DNA from: Bianquea renquensis
GTDB taxonomy: Bacteria > Bacillota > Clostridia > Lachnospirales > Bianqueaceae
Assembly (NCBI RefSeq): GCF_014384895.1
Contig: NZ_JACRSQ010000025.1
Span: forward strand, 1-46,149
DNA: 46,149 bases
Reading direction: 5' to 3'
Shown: positions 1 to 8,868 of the stretch, piece by piece
Position numbering within the stretch: the first letter of the stretch is position 1
How the letters are laid out: each line of letters begins with the position of its first letter
Program-made: the position numbers and the translations under genes
The notes under the pieces: generated by a model
Database searches by the model: none
The model's input: only the letters and a program-made list of their open reading frames with translations
What the model was told of the DNA's origin: nothing

Positions 1-115
1 CTTCTTTCAGATTCCACCTCGCGATGGACACCCTTGCTGTTCGGCTATGTGCTTCGTCGTTGCCTACGCGCACTCGGGACTTTCACCCGTTAGAGAACGC
101 CCATGCTGGGCAAAC
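1..115 (-). mobile_element. 5' end of a group II intron (partial, runs off the left edge)
   Basis: Read on the minus strand, this stretch starts GTTTGCCCAGCATGGGC, continues with GGTGAAAGTCCC and GCAAGGGTGTCC, and ends in GCGAGGTGGAATCTGA. These are the familiar blocks of domain I of bacterial group II introns. The usual 5' end is GTGYG; here it reads GTTTG, so the exact boundary near 115 is inferred. The intron sits immediately after the U-tract of a terminator hairpin (120-149), the preferred target of class C introns. The reverse transcriptase gene would lie beyond the left edge, so class and activity cannot be judged. Confidence 0.75.
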
Positions 116-155
116 AAAAGCGCAGATAGGGTTTCAGCCCTGCCTGCGCCTTTTT
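116..155. terminator. Bidirectional intrinsic terminator after the lipoprotein gene
   Basis: A 12-bp stem (120-131 with 138-149, one mismatch and one G-U pair) closes a 6-nt loop. On the minus strand it is followed by TTTTG and on the plus strand by CTTTTT. It lies about 45 bp after the stop codon of the minus-strand metallopeptidase gene and serves as the landing site of the group II intron. Confidence 0.7.
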
Positions 156-194
156 AGGAATAAAATAGACTGGAACTTAATCGGGAAACTGGAA

Positions 195-2267
195 TCACTG
201 CGACAGTCCCTCTTTCATTTTCATAATGTTTTGCAGGACCTCTTTCCAATAAACGTAACCGAAAGTCCTCTCCGTCTGCTCAGCCATATACTCGAGTTTT
301 TCTCTCAGATGCGGGTAAGCGCAGATCCTCTCCATCGGGTCTGCAAAGCCGTAAAGGTCCGGATCAAAAGACTCGTTCAGCAAATCCTCGACAAGAGTTG
401 CCCTGTCCTCATAGGGCGACATCGTCGAGTAGATCTGGTCAAAATATACGGTTTCCCTCTTCGCCGGGTCGTCGTCCCACGGAATTATGTATTCAAACAC
501 AGACTCATCCTGGTAATAGTTGTCAAAATCATAGCAGTATGAAAAATCCTCCGGATTGAGTTCGGACCATCGAATATCGCTGAACGCTTCCGCAAATTCA
601 TTTGTGATTCTCTGCTCCGCCGCGTGCCACAGCTCGTGATGCACCGACATGATCTCATCCACGTCAAGAACCACGTTGTACCACGCGCCGTATTGATAGT
701 GCAGCCCGCCTGCAAAGCTGCCGTTTTCATTCACCATATCGCGCACTATGAGAAAGCGGACACCCCCCTCTCCAGCGTAGTTTTTAAAGGAGTCGAAAAA
801 GCTCTTCGGATAATATTCAAGAGAACGGCGCAGGGTATTCAGGGCCTCGGTGAGCTCCTCCTCGGGGTTGGCGGCATAATCAGCGTATTCGCGATCCTCA
901 GTGGAAACTATGGAAAATGAGCCGTTGGCCGCCGCGTCAAGGCATTCGTCGCCTAATAGTATCCGCACGCCGAATTCCTTTTCAATATCGTCCGCGCTCT
1001 CCCGCTGCGGTAAAAGCTCTTGGGAAAGTGTATGCAGCTCCGGATCCGCCGCCGTCATTTCAAAGCGGTCAAGCTTTTCTGTCATTTCCACCGCCTCTGG
1101 ACGGATCAGAAGCAGGCGCGAACGAACGCCTTCGTCCGACGAAAAGCAGGCCCCCACGATGATCCTTCCGCAGCTTTCAAGGTACTCCGGCACTATAAAC
1201 AAGGCACCCTCAAGCTCTGCTATCGGGGTGGACATCTCCCCCTGCGCCGCATTCAAAATGTAAAACCTGGTATTTGCGGGTACGTCATTCTCATCATCGC
1301 AGGGGAATACGGAATTTATGAAATACTCTGTTTGAGGGAAAAAAGTGCAGTTAGCTCCATTTGGAAGCAAAAAGCATACCGAATCACTCCCGTCCGGAAA
1401 ATCGCAGACCGTGAGCCTGTACAGGCTTTCGATCAGATTGCCTTCCTCATCGTACCGATCGTCTGAAAGGACCGATACCACCTTATCCCCCGCAAAATAG
1501 GAAGCCCAAACGTCTGCAGCAGTGGAAAACACAAAGCCTCCGGCCGCCTCGGAATAAATTGCCGTCCCCAAATTTTCGGTGTCGCTCGCAGGATTTACGG
1601 ATGCGATGGCACGGCCATGTCCGGAATCGAACGAATAAACGTCGACGTCATACGGGAAAGTGATTGCGCTCTCGCTGGCACCATCAAAGCCAATACGCGC
1701 TATCTCATTGCGGGAGATCAAATACAAGCAGTCTTCTTCAACGTCTGCCTGCAGGATTCCTTCGGGCATCGCAAAGGAATGCACCGGCCGCATATCCGAT
1801 CCGTAGACATGGATTACCTGATCTATATAGTCCAAGGTCACGAACGTCCCATTTTCACGGACGCACAAAAGCTGTTCGTCTGCGTCGTACTCCGATTCAA
1901 AGACGATCGTATCTTCAGAAACGTCTATCACGTATAGCCGCGCGTTGGTAAAGGAGCCGTCGTAGAGGTCAGGCGCGGGGGTTCCGCACACGAGCGCTGC
2001 GCGGTTCTCGCCAGCGGGGCGCACACACAGTACCTCATCCTGCACGTCAAAGCATTCGAGCGAAACGACCGCTTCTTCCGGGAGACTGGATCCCGGCACG
2101 GACGAATCCTCACCCGAAATGCTGGAACCGGCGGCCTGCGGCTCGGACTGCGCTTCGGACAGCATTTCCGACTGTTCTTTCGCGCTCCCGCAGGATACAA
2201 GTCCGACCGCAGCTACAACGGCAAAAAGAAAAGCCATCAGATGAAATGTGTTAACCCTTTTCTTCAT
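195..2267 (-). CDS. Lipoprotein with a C-terminal zinc-metallopeptidase domain
   Basis: A 690-residue exported lipoprotein. Residues 1-26 form a type II signal peptide with lipobox LVSC (lipidated Cys26), followed by a Ser/Glu-rich linker. A long central region, roughly residues 50-400, is beta-rich and may be a propeller-like domain (inference). The C-terminal third carries HELWH at 544-548, a gluzincin-type zinc site preceded by another His, and a later VED (Glu627) that is a plausible third ligand. A reading frame from a GTG at 2276 exists, but the ribosome site GAGGTG lies 6 nt before ATG 2267, which is chosen as start. It is the last gene before the terminator at 116-155. The substrate is unknown; a cell-surface or secreted-protein protease is likely. 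Confidence 0.8.
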   Translation of the reverse strand: MKKRVNTFHLMAFLFAVVAAVGLVSCGSAKEQSEMLSEAQSEPQAAGSSISGEDSSVPGSSLPEEAVVSLECFDVQDEVLCVRPAGENRAALVCGTPAPDLYDGSFTNARLYVIDVSEDTIVFESEYDADEQLLCVRENGTFVTLDYIDQVIHVYGSDMRPVHSFAMPEGILQADVEEDCLYLISRNEIARIGFDGASESAITFPYDVDVYSFDSGHGRAIASVNPASDTENLGTAIYSEAAGGFVFSTAADVWASYFAGDKVVSVLSDDRYDEEGNLIESLYRLTVCDFPDGSDSVCFLLPNGANCTFFPQTEYFINSVFPCDDENDVPANTRFYILNAAQGEMSTPIAELEGALFIVPEYLESCGRIIVGACFSSDEGVRSRLLLIRPEAVEMTEKLDRFEMTAADPELHTLSQELLPQRESADDIEKEFGVRILLGDECLDAAANGSFSIVSTEDREYADYAANPEEELTEALNTLRRSLEYYPKSFFDSFKNYAGEGGVRFLIVRDMVNENGSFAGGLHYQYGAWYNVVLDVDEIMSVHHELWHAAEQRITNEFAEAFSDIRWSELNPEDFSYCYDFDNYYQDESVFEYIIPWDDDPAKRETVYFDQIYSTMSPYEDRATLVEDLLNESFDPDLYGFADPMERICAYPHLREKLEYMAEQTERTFGYVYWKEVLQNIMKMKEGLSQ

Positions 2268-2335
2268 GACACCCACCTCAAATCAGTCATTAATTTAAAT
2301 TACCGCCACACCATTTCCCGTGACAGCGCGCTGAT

Positions 2336-3898
2336 TCATTTTGCCTTATCCCCAATCTTGTACAACAGCTCTCTCGCATAGCTGTAGAATCCCGGCTCAC
2401 CGCGGACCACCTTATAGGAGACTTTGTTGACATCTTCCTCCTGCAACACGGTCAGACTGCTGACGCGGCTGCCCTCCACCGTTTCGTTGATATAGGCGGC
2501 GCCGCTCGCTAGGTCATAAATATGCGTCACCCAGATTCCACGGATTGCCTTTACCTTCAGCGAGCACAGGACAACGCGGCTGATATACAGGTTTTCCATG
2601 GGGGATGTTCCTGTGATGGGCTCATTGAGCAAAATCATGCCATCCTTCGACAGTCCCTCCAGGTTCCGCCTGACCGCTTTTAATTCCTGTCCCAGCTTTC
2701 CATTGTGAAGTTCTTGATCCTCTTCCTGGGAAAAAACCGTCACCAAATCTGCCACCGGGCTGATGGCCGCCCCATTGGCCGGCACCGGCCATCCCAACTG
2801 AAACAGCACCTGAGCCATTCCCACAGAGCGAAGAAAGGTTGTCTTCCCGCCTTGGTTGCGCCCTGTCAGGATAAAAAGCTCTCCGCCCTCCTGAAAGGCA
2901 ATATCGTTTTGAACTACAGTTCGAAACCGATCCTGGCGCAGCAGTGGCAGGTAGTATAGTCCTTCTGCCCGGAAGGATTTCGTCTCCATCGGTTCGATCT
3001 GGGCAAAACAATATGCCGCGCCATGCTTTTCCAGCGTTCGGCAATACTCCACGGCGTGGAGATAAAATGATAGGTCCGTGCGCAGTTCAATGAAATCGCT
3101 CGTTATGGCGTGCAAGTACTGGTGAAACTGTTTTTTCAACGCCGTAAAATGGTCCTTCAAGTATTCGTTGGCCGCGATGCTGAGCGCCCACACATGGCTG
3201 CGGTCGGCAGATGGATTATATTCCCCGTCCACGGTTTTATCCAGCGTCTGTAGATCGGGTACCTTACAGGGCTGCCGTCTATCCTTGCCCGCATCGCCTC
3301 CTAGCAGCGCTTTTTTGTATCGCTCCCCGTGCACCGCAGCTAACCCCCCAGATTCCACGCGTCCTTCCTCATCAAGTCGAAACAAAAAGGTAAAGGATTG
3401 GGGCTCCTCTACACCAGACGCAAGTTCCCTCCACACTGTCTCAAAATCATAGGAAAAGTTCTGCTGCGCATTTTTTTGCACCATGGCGAGAAGCTCCCCC
3501 AATTGTGGAGAACAAAAGGAGTCTCGCGCCGCGCTCAACGTCTCACTCATCTCGTTTAAGAGACTTCGGTACTGTTTAATCAGAGAAAACTCCGAAAAGA
3601 CTTCAATGGATAGTTGCTGCATACGGCCTGACGCTTGAAGGGTACAGACCGCCCGCACAAAATCATAGAGCTTACGTATGCTCTCCGCAACCTCTGGATG
3701 CGCCAGCAGGTCTTGGATCACAAGATTGCGCTGCCGTATGACTTCCCCATCAGTAGTCAAAAGGGACGTCCACGAGTCCTCCCCCTCCTCCGCCTCGCAG
3801 AATTCACTCATCAACTGCGCGAGCATCAAATCATGTATACACTCTGGCGATAGCACGAGCCGGTGTTCATCACCGGCCGCCCCCAATAATAGTCCCAT
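2336..3898 (-). CDS. MutS-family ATPase without mismatch-recognition domains (copy 2)
   Basis: A 520-residue MutS-like protein. The N-terminal 300 residues are helical, like the clamp/lever part of MutS, and the C-terminal 220 form the ABC-type ATPase. Walker A is GRNQGGKT at residues 346-353. The Walker B region reads MILLNEPITGTSP, with Asn where MutS usually has Asp, and VTHIYD is the His-switch region. Mismatch-binding domain I is absent, so classical mismatch repair is unlikely; a role in recombination or another DNA transaction is inferred. The open frame extends upstream to 4009, but ATG 3898 has AGGAGGTG just before it and follows the stop of the preceding paralogue by 13 bp, so the two are cotranscribed. 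Confidence 0.85.
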   Translation of the reverse strand: MGLLLGAAGDEHRLVLSPECIHDLMLAQLMSEFCEAEEGEDSWTSLLTTDGEVIRQRNLVIQDLLAHPEVAESIRKLYDFVRAVCTLQASGRMQQLSIEVFSEFSLIKQYRSLLNEMSETLSAARDSFCSPQLGELLAMVQKNAQQNFSYDFETVWRELASGVEEPQSFTFLFRLDEEGRVESGGLAAVHGERYKKALLGGDAGKDRRQPCKVPDLQTLDKTVDGEYNPSADRSHVWALSIAANEYLKDHFTALKKQFHQYLHAITSDFIELRTDLSFYLHAVEYCRTLEKHGAAYCFAQIEPMETKSFRAEGLYYLPLLRQDRFRTVVQNDIAFQEGGELFILTGRNQGGKTTFLRSVGMAQVLFQLGWPVPANGAAISPVADLVTVFSQEEDQELHNGKLGQELKAVRRNLEGLSKDGMILLNEPITGTSPMENLYISRVVLCSLKVKAIRGIWVTHIYDLASGAAYINETVEGSRVSSLTVLQEEDVNKVSYKVVRGEPGFYSYARELLYKIGDKAK

Positions 3899-3911
3899 GG
3901 AGGCACCTCCT

Positions 3912-5540
3912 TTATTCAAATAGCGATTGTTCACTGACATCCTTCTGGTATCGCTGCGCTTGCTCCCGCAAAGCAGGATCCTCAATGAGTTTCTCCAGGG
4001 AAATGCCAAAGCTATCCGCTACATCGGCGGCATAGCTTGTCTTGGATGGCTCCTGCTCCACTACCCGGTACAGATTCTTCAGCACATGGGCGTCGTTCCT
4101 CCGCGTGATGGTGACCAGGCTGCGAAATTTCCTTTTTTTCTCTTCCGAAAGCGTCTTCTCCAACGAGAAGTAGATATCATGCATATGGGTTACCATAAAT
4201 CCAGTAATTCCAGTATTGATGAAATGCACGATCCACTCCACACAGAGGGAAATCGCCTCAATCGGGTTGGTGCTGGTCAGCGGTTCGTTGAAAAATACCA
4301 TAGATTCCGAATCCGCTTCCTGGAGAATCGTATGGATCCTCTGCACCTCCAATCCCATTCTGGAGTAGCGAAGCTCGTCGTCCTCCTCCCCGGAAAAGAG
4401 TGTAAACATGGTCTTGACTGGCGTGAACCGCATTGCGGCGGCCGGCACAAAAAAACCTAACTGGGCTAACATACAGGCTTGCCCTACGGATTTCAGATAG
4501 GAAGTTTTGCCCGAGTGGTTTGCCCCTGTGATCACGGCGAAGCTGCCATATTCCATGGTGACATCATTCTCCACCACCGGTTCCTCGCTGATCAGGGTCA
4601 ATCGCGGATACATCAGCTGCGAAATCTGAAGCGGTCCACTGCCAAGGGCCGGCCTGCACAGGCCACAACCTTTTTGCTTTGCCGCGTGAATGAGCCGTAG
4701 CCCCATTCGCAAAAATTTGAAATCCTCATTTAAGGCAATTAACCCCTGACAATCCGACAGCGCCAGTTTATCTAACTCCTTTTTCAGCCGGGCGAGCTTT
4801 TTTGACCAGCGTTTTTCAATCTGTTTGATTAGGTATGACTCCAGCTGCGCGCTTTGACTCAGCACCGGAAACGGAACTAAGCCCTCTAAGCTGTTGGGCA
4901 GGGCTTGTCCAAGGGAAGTTTCCCGGATGAGCGATTCAATCGGTGTGGCCTCCTCGTCCACCGCTGCCACCTGGATGCTATCGAGGCCGCTTCCGGAGAC
5001 ATAGTTGAACCCTACATAGACGTCCTTCGGCAGTTGAAACCATTCCTTTGCTGCCTCCAACAGTCTGGCGTCATTTTGAAAGTCCGTGCTCTGGGACAGC
5101 GCCGTTATCTGCCGCTTGAGGTTGAGAAGCCGTGGCGATGTCAATTCATCCCTTCCCAGAAGCTCATCCCGCAGCATCGTGACGCAAGTACTATATTGTG
5201 CCGCTCCATGCCATGCGGCGATCTGTCTATAGATGTCCTCACTGGACGTCTGCGACCGCTCCATCATATATTGAAGGCGGGTGATCCCCTCAATACATTT
5301 CGTAATCCGTCCCTCTATATCCTCTATTTTAGCAAAATCATCTAACATTGCGCTTCTCTGCGTGATCTCATCTGGATCCGCTGTGAGAAAGCGCACGATT
5401 GCATCTCCATCGCATTGCACATCCTCACCGGATGTGGTCAGAGTCGAAATGATCTTATCCACTTCAAGATCCGTGACCGCATCCTTCCAGCTTGCCGGCT
5501 TGGTCACCGTTTTCGAAGTGTCAATCAGCCTATCCAGCAT
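3912..5540 (-). CDS. MutS-family ATPase without mismatch-recognition domains (copy 1)
   Basis: A 542-residue paralogue of the next gene. An N-terminal alpha-helical lever/clamp-like region is followed by the MutS ATPase domain, with Walker A GANHSGKT at residues 339-346, a modified Walker B MVFFNEPLTSTNP (Asn for the usual Asp), and VTHMHD. It is much shorter than MutS (about 850 residues) and has no Smr domain, so it is neither MutS1 nor MutS2. An upstream in-frame ATG at 5552 has no ribosome site, whereas GGAGG lies 5 nt before ATG 5540. The gene is first in a two-gene operon behind the promoter at 5592-5620. The two proteins probably form a heterodimer (inference from tandem duplication). 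Confidence 0.85.
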   Translation of the reverse strand: MLDRLIDTSKTVTKPASWKDAVTDLEVDKIISTLTTSGEDVQCDGDAIVRFLTADPDEITQRSAMLDDFAKIEDIEGRITKCIEGITRLQYMMERSQTSSEDIYRQIAAWHGAAQYSTCVTMLRDELLGRDELTSPRLLNLKRQITALSQSTDFQNDARLLEAAKEWFQLPKDVYVGFNYVSGSGLDSIQVAAVDEEATPIESLIRETSLGQALPNSLEGLVPFPVLSQSAQLESYLIKQIEKRWSKKLARLKKELDKLALSDCQGLIALNEDFKFLRMGLRLIHAAKQKGCGLCRPALGSGPLQISQLMYPRLTLISEEPVVENDVTMEYGSFAVITGANHSGKTSYLKSVGQACMLAQLGFFVPAAAMRFTPVKTMFTLFSGEEDDELRYSRMGLEVQRIHTILQEADSESMVFFNEPLTSTNPIEAISLCVEWIVHFINTGITGFMVTHMHDIYFSLEKTLSEEKKRKFRSLVTITRRNDAHVLKNLYRVVEQEPSKTSYAADVADSFGISLEKLIEDPALREQAQRYQKDVSEQSLFE

Positions 5541-5591
5541 TGCTGCCTCCATTCTGCCGTCTAAGCGGCTTTCTTCCTCTTGCTATATACG

Positions 5592-5620
5592 ATTATAGCC
5601 TGATTCTCTTTATTTGACAA
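5592..5620 (-). promoter_or_regulatory. Sigma-A-type promoter for the MutS-like pair
   Basis: On the minus strand, TTGTCA (5615-5620) and TATAAT (5592-5597) are separated by exactly 17 bp. The start codon of the first MutS-like gene is about 50 bp downstream. Confidence 0.75.
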
Positions 5621-5719
5621 GTCCGAAGCCAAAATTACTTAACCTTTGGGAAATCCATTCGTCGAAAGCCATCTTTTATTTATCTACAGATTTTTAACGG
5701 CACTGGCGATTTTGGCTTG

Positions 5720-5763
5720 TAAAAAGTATGGAGAGCCTATGAAAACCATAGACTCTCCACGTT
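5720..5763 (-). terminator. Intrinsic terminator of the GH4 gene
   Basis: The arms TGGAGAG (5729-5735) and CTCTCCA (5753-5759), with an inner CTATG/CATAG pairing, form a long hairpin. On the minus strand it is followed by TACTTTTT. It lies just beyond the stop codon of the GH4 glycosidase gene. Confidence 0.75.
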
Positions 5764-5776
5764 TTGCTGCAAAACC

Positions 5777-7270
5777 CTATTTCACATTTTCTTTGGCCGC
5801 CGCGTTCGCCAACGCTCTTGCCTTCTCGGCATCCTGCGCCATTTCCTCCACCGTTTTCTCATGAAGCCGCACTGCCCCCCGATAGCCTTCCTTTACCGGG
5901 AGCACGTGTCCGGAGGCAAAGTACTCCTTCGCCTTCTCGATGGCCTCTGCATACTGCGGCAGCCATTGCTCCTGGGCGATCAACATTTCGTCGATCATCT
6001 GGGAGATCTCATCGGGATAGCACACCGCACCTGTTAAAGGATCCATCATCGCCGCCTGTTTTAACAGCATGGCATCGCCGGACACCGCCGCCTCGACCGC
6101 TAATCTCTGAACCCAGATGGACTGCGAGCAGACAGCCGCGCAGCCGAGGGGCAGATCCCCCACCTTGGGCACAGAAATCCCATTGCCATCCACGTAGCAC
6201 GGCACTTCCACAACGCACTCCCACGGAAGATTGGAAATGCAGCCCTCGTTCATCACATTGAAATGCCCGCGATACCGCCGCCCTGTCTCCAGACTCTCAA
6301 TGATATAAGATCCGTGCTCTTGCCCCCGACAAGAGCCATCATACTTATGGGGTTCCTCCTGCAACAACTGTGGAAAATCGACTTCAAACCAGTTTCGCCC
6401 TTCGCGGCAGACTCTCAGATACCCGGCCGTCTCCCCTAGGATCCAGGAAGAGGTATCGATCCACTCTGCGATTCGCTCCGGCCTCTTCCGATACCAGGAC
6501 ACGTACTCAGACAAATGCCCGTTGGATTCGGTGGAATAATATCCAAAGCGCCGCAAAATGTCAATGCGCACCTTCTCCGTCTTCACAAATTCCGGATAGT
6601 TTAGGAAGGCCTCCAAAAGTTTACCGGTCATCTCTTCCCCATGGTATTTCACAGATATGTACCATGTCTGATGATTGATGCCGGCACAAATAAAATCTAG
6701 CTCATCCCTGGGAATGCCTAAAACCTCGGCAATTTGGCTTTCCCCATGCATCTCGCCGTGGCAGAGACCGACGGTCTTCACTCCGCCATACTTGTTGCAG
6801 GCCCACGTCACCATGGCATTAGGATTTGAGTAATTCAGCAGCAGAGCACCCGGCAGAGCCACCTCCCGTATATCCTTGCAGATGGCCAACAGCTCGATAA
6901 TGGTTCTCTGCCCGTACATAATACCGCCGGCACACAGCGTATCGCCCACACATTGGTCAACACCGTATTTTAAAGGGATCTCTACATCCAATTCAAAGGC
7001 ATCCAGAACACCTTGCCGGATGCAATTGATAATATATTTCGCACCCGCAAAGGCTTCCCTGCGATTGGTGGTCGATTGGATTTTCGTTGATATTCCATTG
7101 GCCTCCAAATCCCGCTGGCAAAGCTGCGTTACCATACTGAGATTATGCTGGTTAATGTCCGTGAAGGCAATCTCCATGTCCCGGAATTCAGGCACTGACA
7201 TCAGGTCCGTCAAAAGTCCACGGCAGAAGCCCAAACTTCCGGCGCCGACAAATGCTACTTTAAAACTCAT
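5777..7270 (-). CDS. Glycoside hydrolase family 4 enzyme (alpha-galactosidase/alpha-glucosidase type)
   Basis: A 497-residue cytoplasmic GH4 glycosidase. These enzymes use NAD and a divalent metal and cleave by an oxidation-elimination route. The N-terminus has the Rossmann motif VGAGSLG. NPNAMVTW near residue 150 is the family sugar-binding motif, and Cys170-His171 in GLCHGE is the metal-site motif of the alpha-glycosidase branch. No phosphosugar preference can be read from the sequence, so alpha-galactosidase, alpha-glucosidase and alpha-glucuronidase remain open. Ribosome site GAGGAGG precedes ATG 7270. The gene diverges from an AraC-family regulator, which probably controls it in response to the sugar. 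It has its own terminator at 5720-5763. Confidence 0.85.
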   Translation of the reverse strand: MSFKVAFVGAGSLGFCRGLLTDLMSVPEFRDMEIAFTDINQHNLSMVTQLCQRDLEANGISTKIQSTTNRREAFAGAKYIINCIRQGVLDAFELDVEIPLKYGVDQCVGDTLCAGGIMYGQRTIIELLAICKDIREVALPGALLLNYSNPNAMVTWACNKYGGVKTVGLCHGEMHGESQIAEVLGIPRDELDFICAGINHQTWYISVKYHGEEMTGKLLEAFLNYPEFVKTEKVRIDILRRFGYYSTESNGHLSEYVSWYRKRPERIAEWIDTSSWILGETAGYLRVCREGRNWFEVDFPQLLQEEPHKYDGSCRGQEHGSYIIESLETGRRYRGHFNVMNEGCISNLPWECVVEVPCYVDGNGISVPKVGDLPLGCAAVCSQSIWVQRLAVEAAVSGDAMLLKQAAMMDPLTGAVCYPDEISQMIDEMLIAQEQWLPQYAEAIEKAKEYFASGHVLPVKEGYRGAVRLHEKTVEEMAQDAEKARALANAAAKENVK

Positions 7271-7301
7271 GCTCTTATTCCTCCTCGTCTGTGATGACTC
7301 T

Positions 7302-7330
7302 ATTATATCCTATAGGAACGATTGCAGGAA
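7302..7330 (-). promoter_or_regulatory. Probable GH4 promoter with a weak -35
   Basis: TATAAT (7302-7307, minus strand) lies about 30 bp upstream of the GH4 start. The -35 position reads TTCCTG, a poor match, as expected if an activator such as the divergent AraC protein is required (inference). Confidence 0.45.
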
Positions 7331-7394
7331 AGCTTCCAGACTCCCAGAGTATAAAATGCAAGGTTTTGTAGTATTTTATTTGCCGGAACACGCC

Positions 7395-7423
7395 TTGACA
7401 ATGGCTGGCGATCAGACTATAAT
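7395..7423 (+). promoter_or_regulatory. Promoter of the AraC-family regulator gene
   Basis: A consensus promoter, TTGACA (7395-7400), 17-bp spacer, TATAAT (7418-7423), stands just before the ribosome site AAAGGAGG of the regulator gene. Confidence 0.85.
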
Positions 7424-7446
7424 ACAGGAAAAAAGGAGGGGTGCCA

Positions 7447-8277
7447 ATGAGTCTTTTTGACAAGGCAACATATGTCCATGTCTGCGCCTTCTACGGTATC
7501 GACTATAAGACCTTCTCCATGCCGCTTCACTCCCATAGGCGGTGCGAGATCATGTACGTGGCACAGGGACAATGCCGCATTGACACGGCGGATTCCTCCG
7601 AGATTTTTCATGAAAATGAGTTCATCTTCCTGGACGAGAATGTCCAGCACTCCCTGAATGTCAAGAATGGCCGCTGCAAGATTTTCAACTTAGAATTCGA
7701 GTGCAGTCGCAGTGCCACATCCCTCTCCATCACGAAATTATGTCAGGCAGACGAAACCTTTCGCCAGTTCCTCACAAAACCGAGACCCTATGTTTCCGGG
7801 ACGGACTCATCCAGTCTAGGCAGCGCTATGCGCGATTGCGTCGCGGAGCTGACACAGCACGGCGACACAACCTATCTCTTCACGCTGCTCTTTCAGCGGG
7901 TATTGCTGGAACTCGCCCGGTGCATCCAGCATAACATCCCGTCAAAATCCATGGGCTACATCAACTGTGCCGAATCTTTCATCCAGGCTCACTTCCAGGA
8001 GGAACTGCGGGCGGAGGATATCGCCAAGGCTGCCGGAATCCATCCATCCTATCTGCAAGTTTTGTTCCACCGGCACTTTGGATGCGGCATCATGACCCAT
8101 GTCAATCGCCACCGACTGGCAACGGCCCGCCTTCTCCTCCAAAATACGGACCGCGGGATTGAGGCGATTGCAGGGGAGGTAGGGTACAATAGCCGCCAAC
8201 ACTTTGGCAGCGCCTTTAAAAAAGCTTTTCACGTAAGCCCCCAGGAATACCGGAAACTATATGGCGTCCGACTCTGA
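7447..8277 (+). CDS. AraC-family transcriptional regulator, divergent from GH4
   Basis: A 276-residue regulator. Residues 1-150 form a cupin-like sensor domain with the HSHRRCEIMYV motif, and residues 178-276 hold the two AraC helix-turn-helix units (AEDIAKAAGIHPSYL and IEAIAGEVGYNSRQHF) ending in the family signature SPQEYRK. The first in-frame start is GTG 7441, but ATG 7447 is 7 nt after AAGGAGG and is preferred. It has its own consensus promoter and a strong hairpin after the stop. Divergence from the GH4 gene suggests that it activates glycosidase expression when the cognate sugar is present (inference). Confidence 0.88.
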   Translation: MSLFDKATYVHVCAFYGIDYKTFSMPLHSHRRCEIMYVAQGQCRIDTADSSEIFHENEFIFLDENVQHSLNVKNGRCKIFNLEFECSRSATSLSITKLCQADETFRQFLTKPRPYVSGTDSSSLGSAMRDCVAELTQHGDTTYLFTLLFQRVLLELARCIQHNIPSKSMGYINCAESFIQAHFQEELRAEDIAKAAGIHPSYLQVLFHRHFGCGIMTHVNRHRLATARLLLQNTDRGIEAIAGEVGYNSRQHFGSAFKKAFHVSPQEYRKLYGVRL

Positions 8278-8299
8278 ACCGGCGCCGACGTTCCTGTAG

Positions 8300-8342
8300 G
8301 CGAAAAGCTGGGCCTGCCCTGGAGGGCAGCCCAGCTTTTCGC
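8300..8342. terminator. Bidirectional terminator between convergent genes
   Basis: A 14-bp outer stem, GCGAAAAGCTGGGC paired with GCCCAGCTTTTCGC, with an additional inner TGCCCT/AGGGCA pairing. It separates the AraC gene from the convergent HD-domain gene. The A-run and T-run lie inside the stem, so it can work on either strand. Confidence 0.6.
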
Positions 8343-8364
8343 TGTTGCAATATCTCTTTTACAC

Positions 8365-8841
8365 CTAATAGACCGGTCTGTGAAATGTCTCGAGAACACC
8401 ACAGTACTTATCATACCAAATGATGACATATGCCTCCCGATACCGCGGCGGTATCAGCGTCAACGGCCACATGTGCCGCAAAATCGCGTTCTGCTCCATA
8501 TCCGTCAGCGCAAAGATTTTTTGTGCGTTCCGAAGCGCCTTTCGGGGATGGGTCAACCCGTGAAAGGCATCGCCCGTCACATCATAGTGGTAGTGCCAGT
8601 CATACAAAAACAAATCATGCAAGAGCCCGGCCCTGGCCGCAGATCGATAATTCAGTCCAAGTCTTCTGCAAGCACAGTAGCTCCTGTATGAGACGTTCAG
8701 ACAATGCCGCAAGCAGGTGGTGCTTCCATGCTGCACATATTGATTCATCCTCCGCACTGCTGGATTGAGCAGGAGATCCCAGACACAGTCGAGGTACTCC
8801 CGATCCCGCGGCAGGCGGATGGCCTTTGCCGGCAATTCCAT
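8365..8841 (-). CDS. HD-domain metal-dependent phosphohydrolase family protein
   Basis: A 158-residue protein with the HD-domain pattern: His in CLRHCLNVS, the core GLLHDLFLYDW (His-Asp), and THPRKA further on. HD proteins of this size are usually small phosphohydrolases acting on nucleotides or nucleotide-like substrates; the substrate here is unknown. ATG 8841 is preceded by GAGAAG and is chosen; TTG 8856 is an in-frame alternative adding five residues. It lies 27 bp after the stop of the membrane-protein gene and is the last gene of the three-gene XRE-regulated operon. Confidence 0.75.
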   Translation of the reverse strand: MELPAKAIRLPRDREYLDCVWDLLLNPAVRRMNQYVQHGSTTCLRHCLNVSYRSYCACRRLGLNYRSAARAGLLHDLFLYDWHYHYDVTGDAFHGLTHPRKALRNAQKIFALTDMEQNAILRHMWPLTLIPPRYREAYVIIWYDKYCGVLETFHRPVY

Positions 8842-8868
8842 GTTTTTACTTCTCAAATTCTGTTCCCA

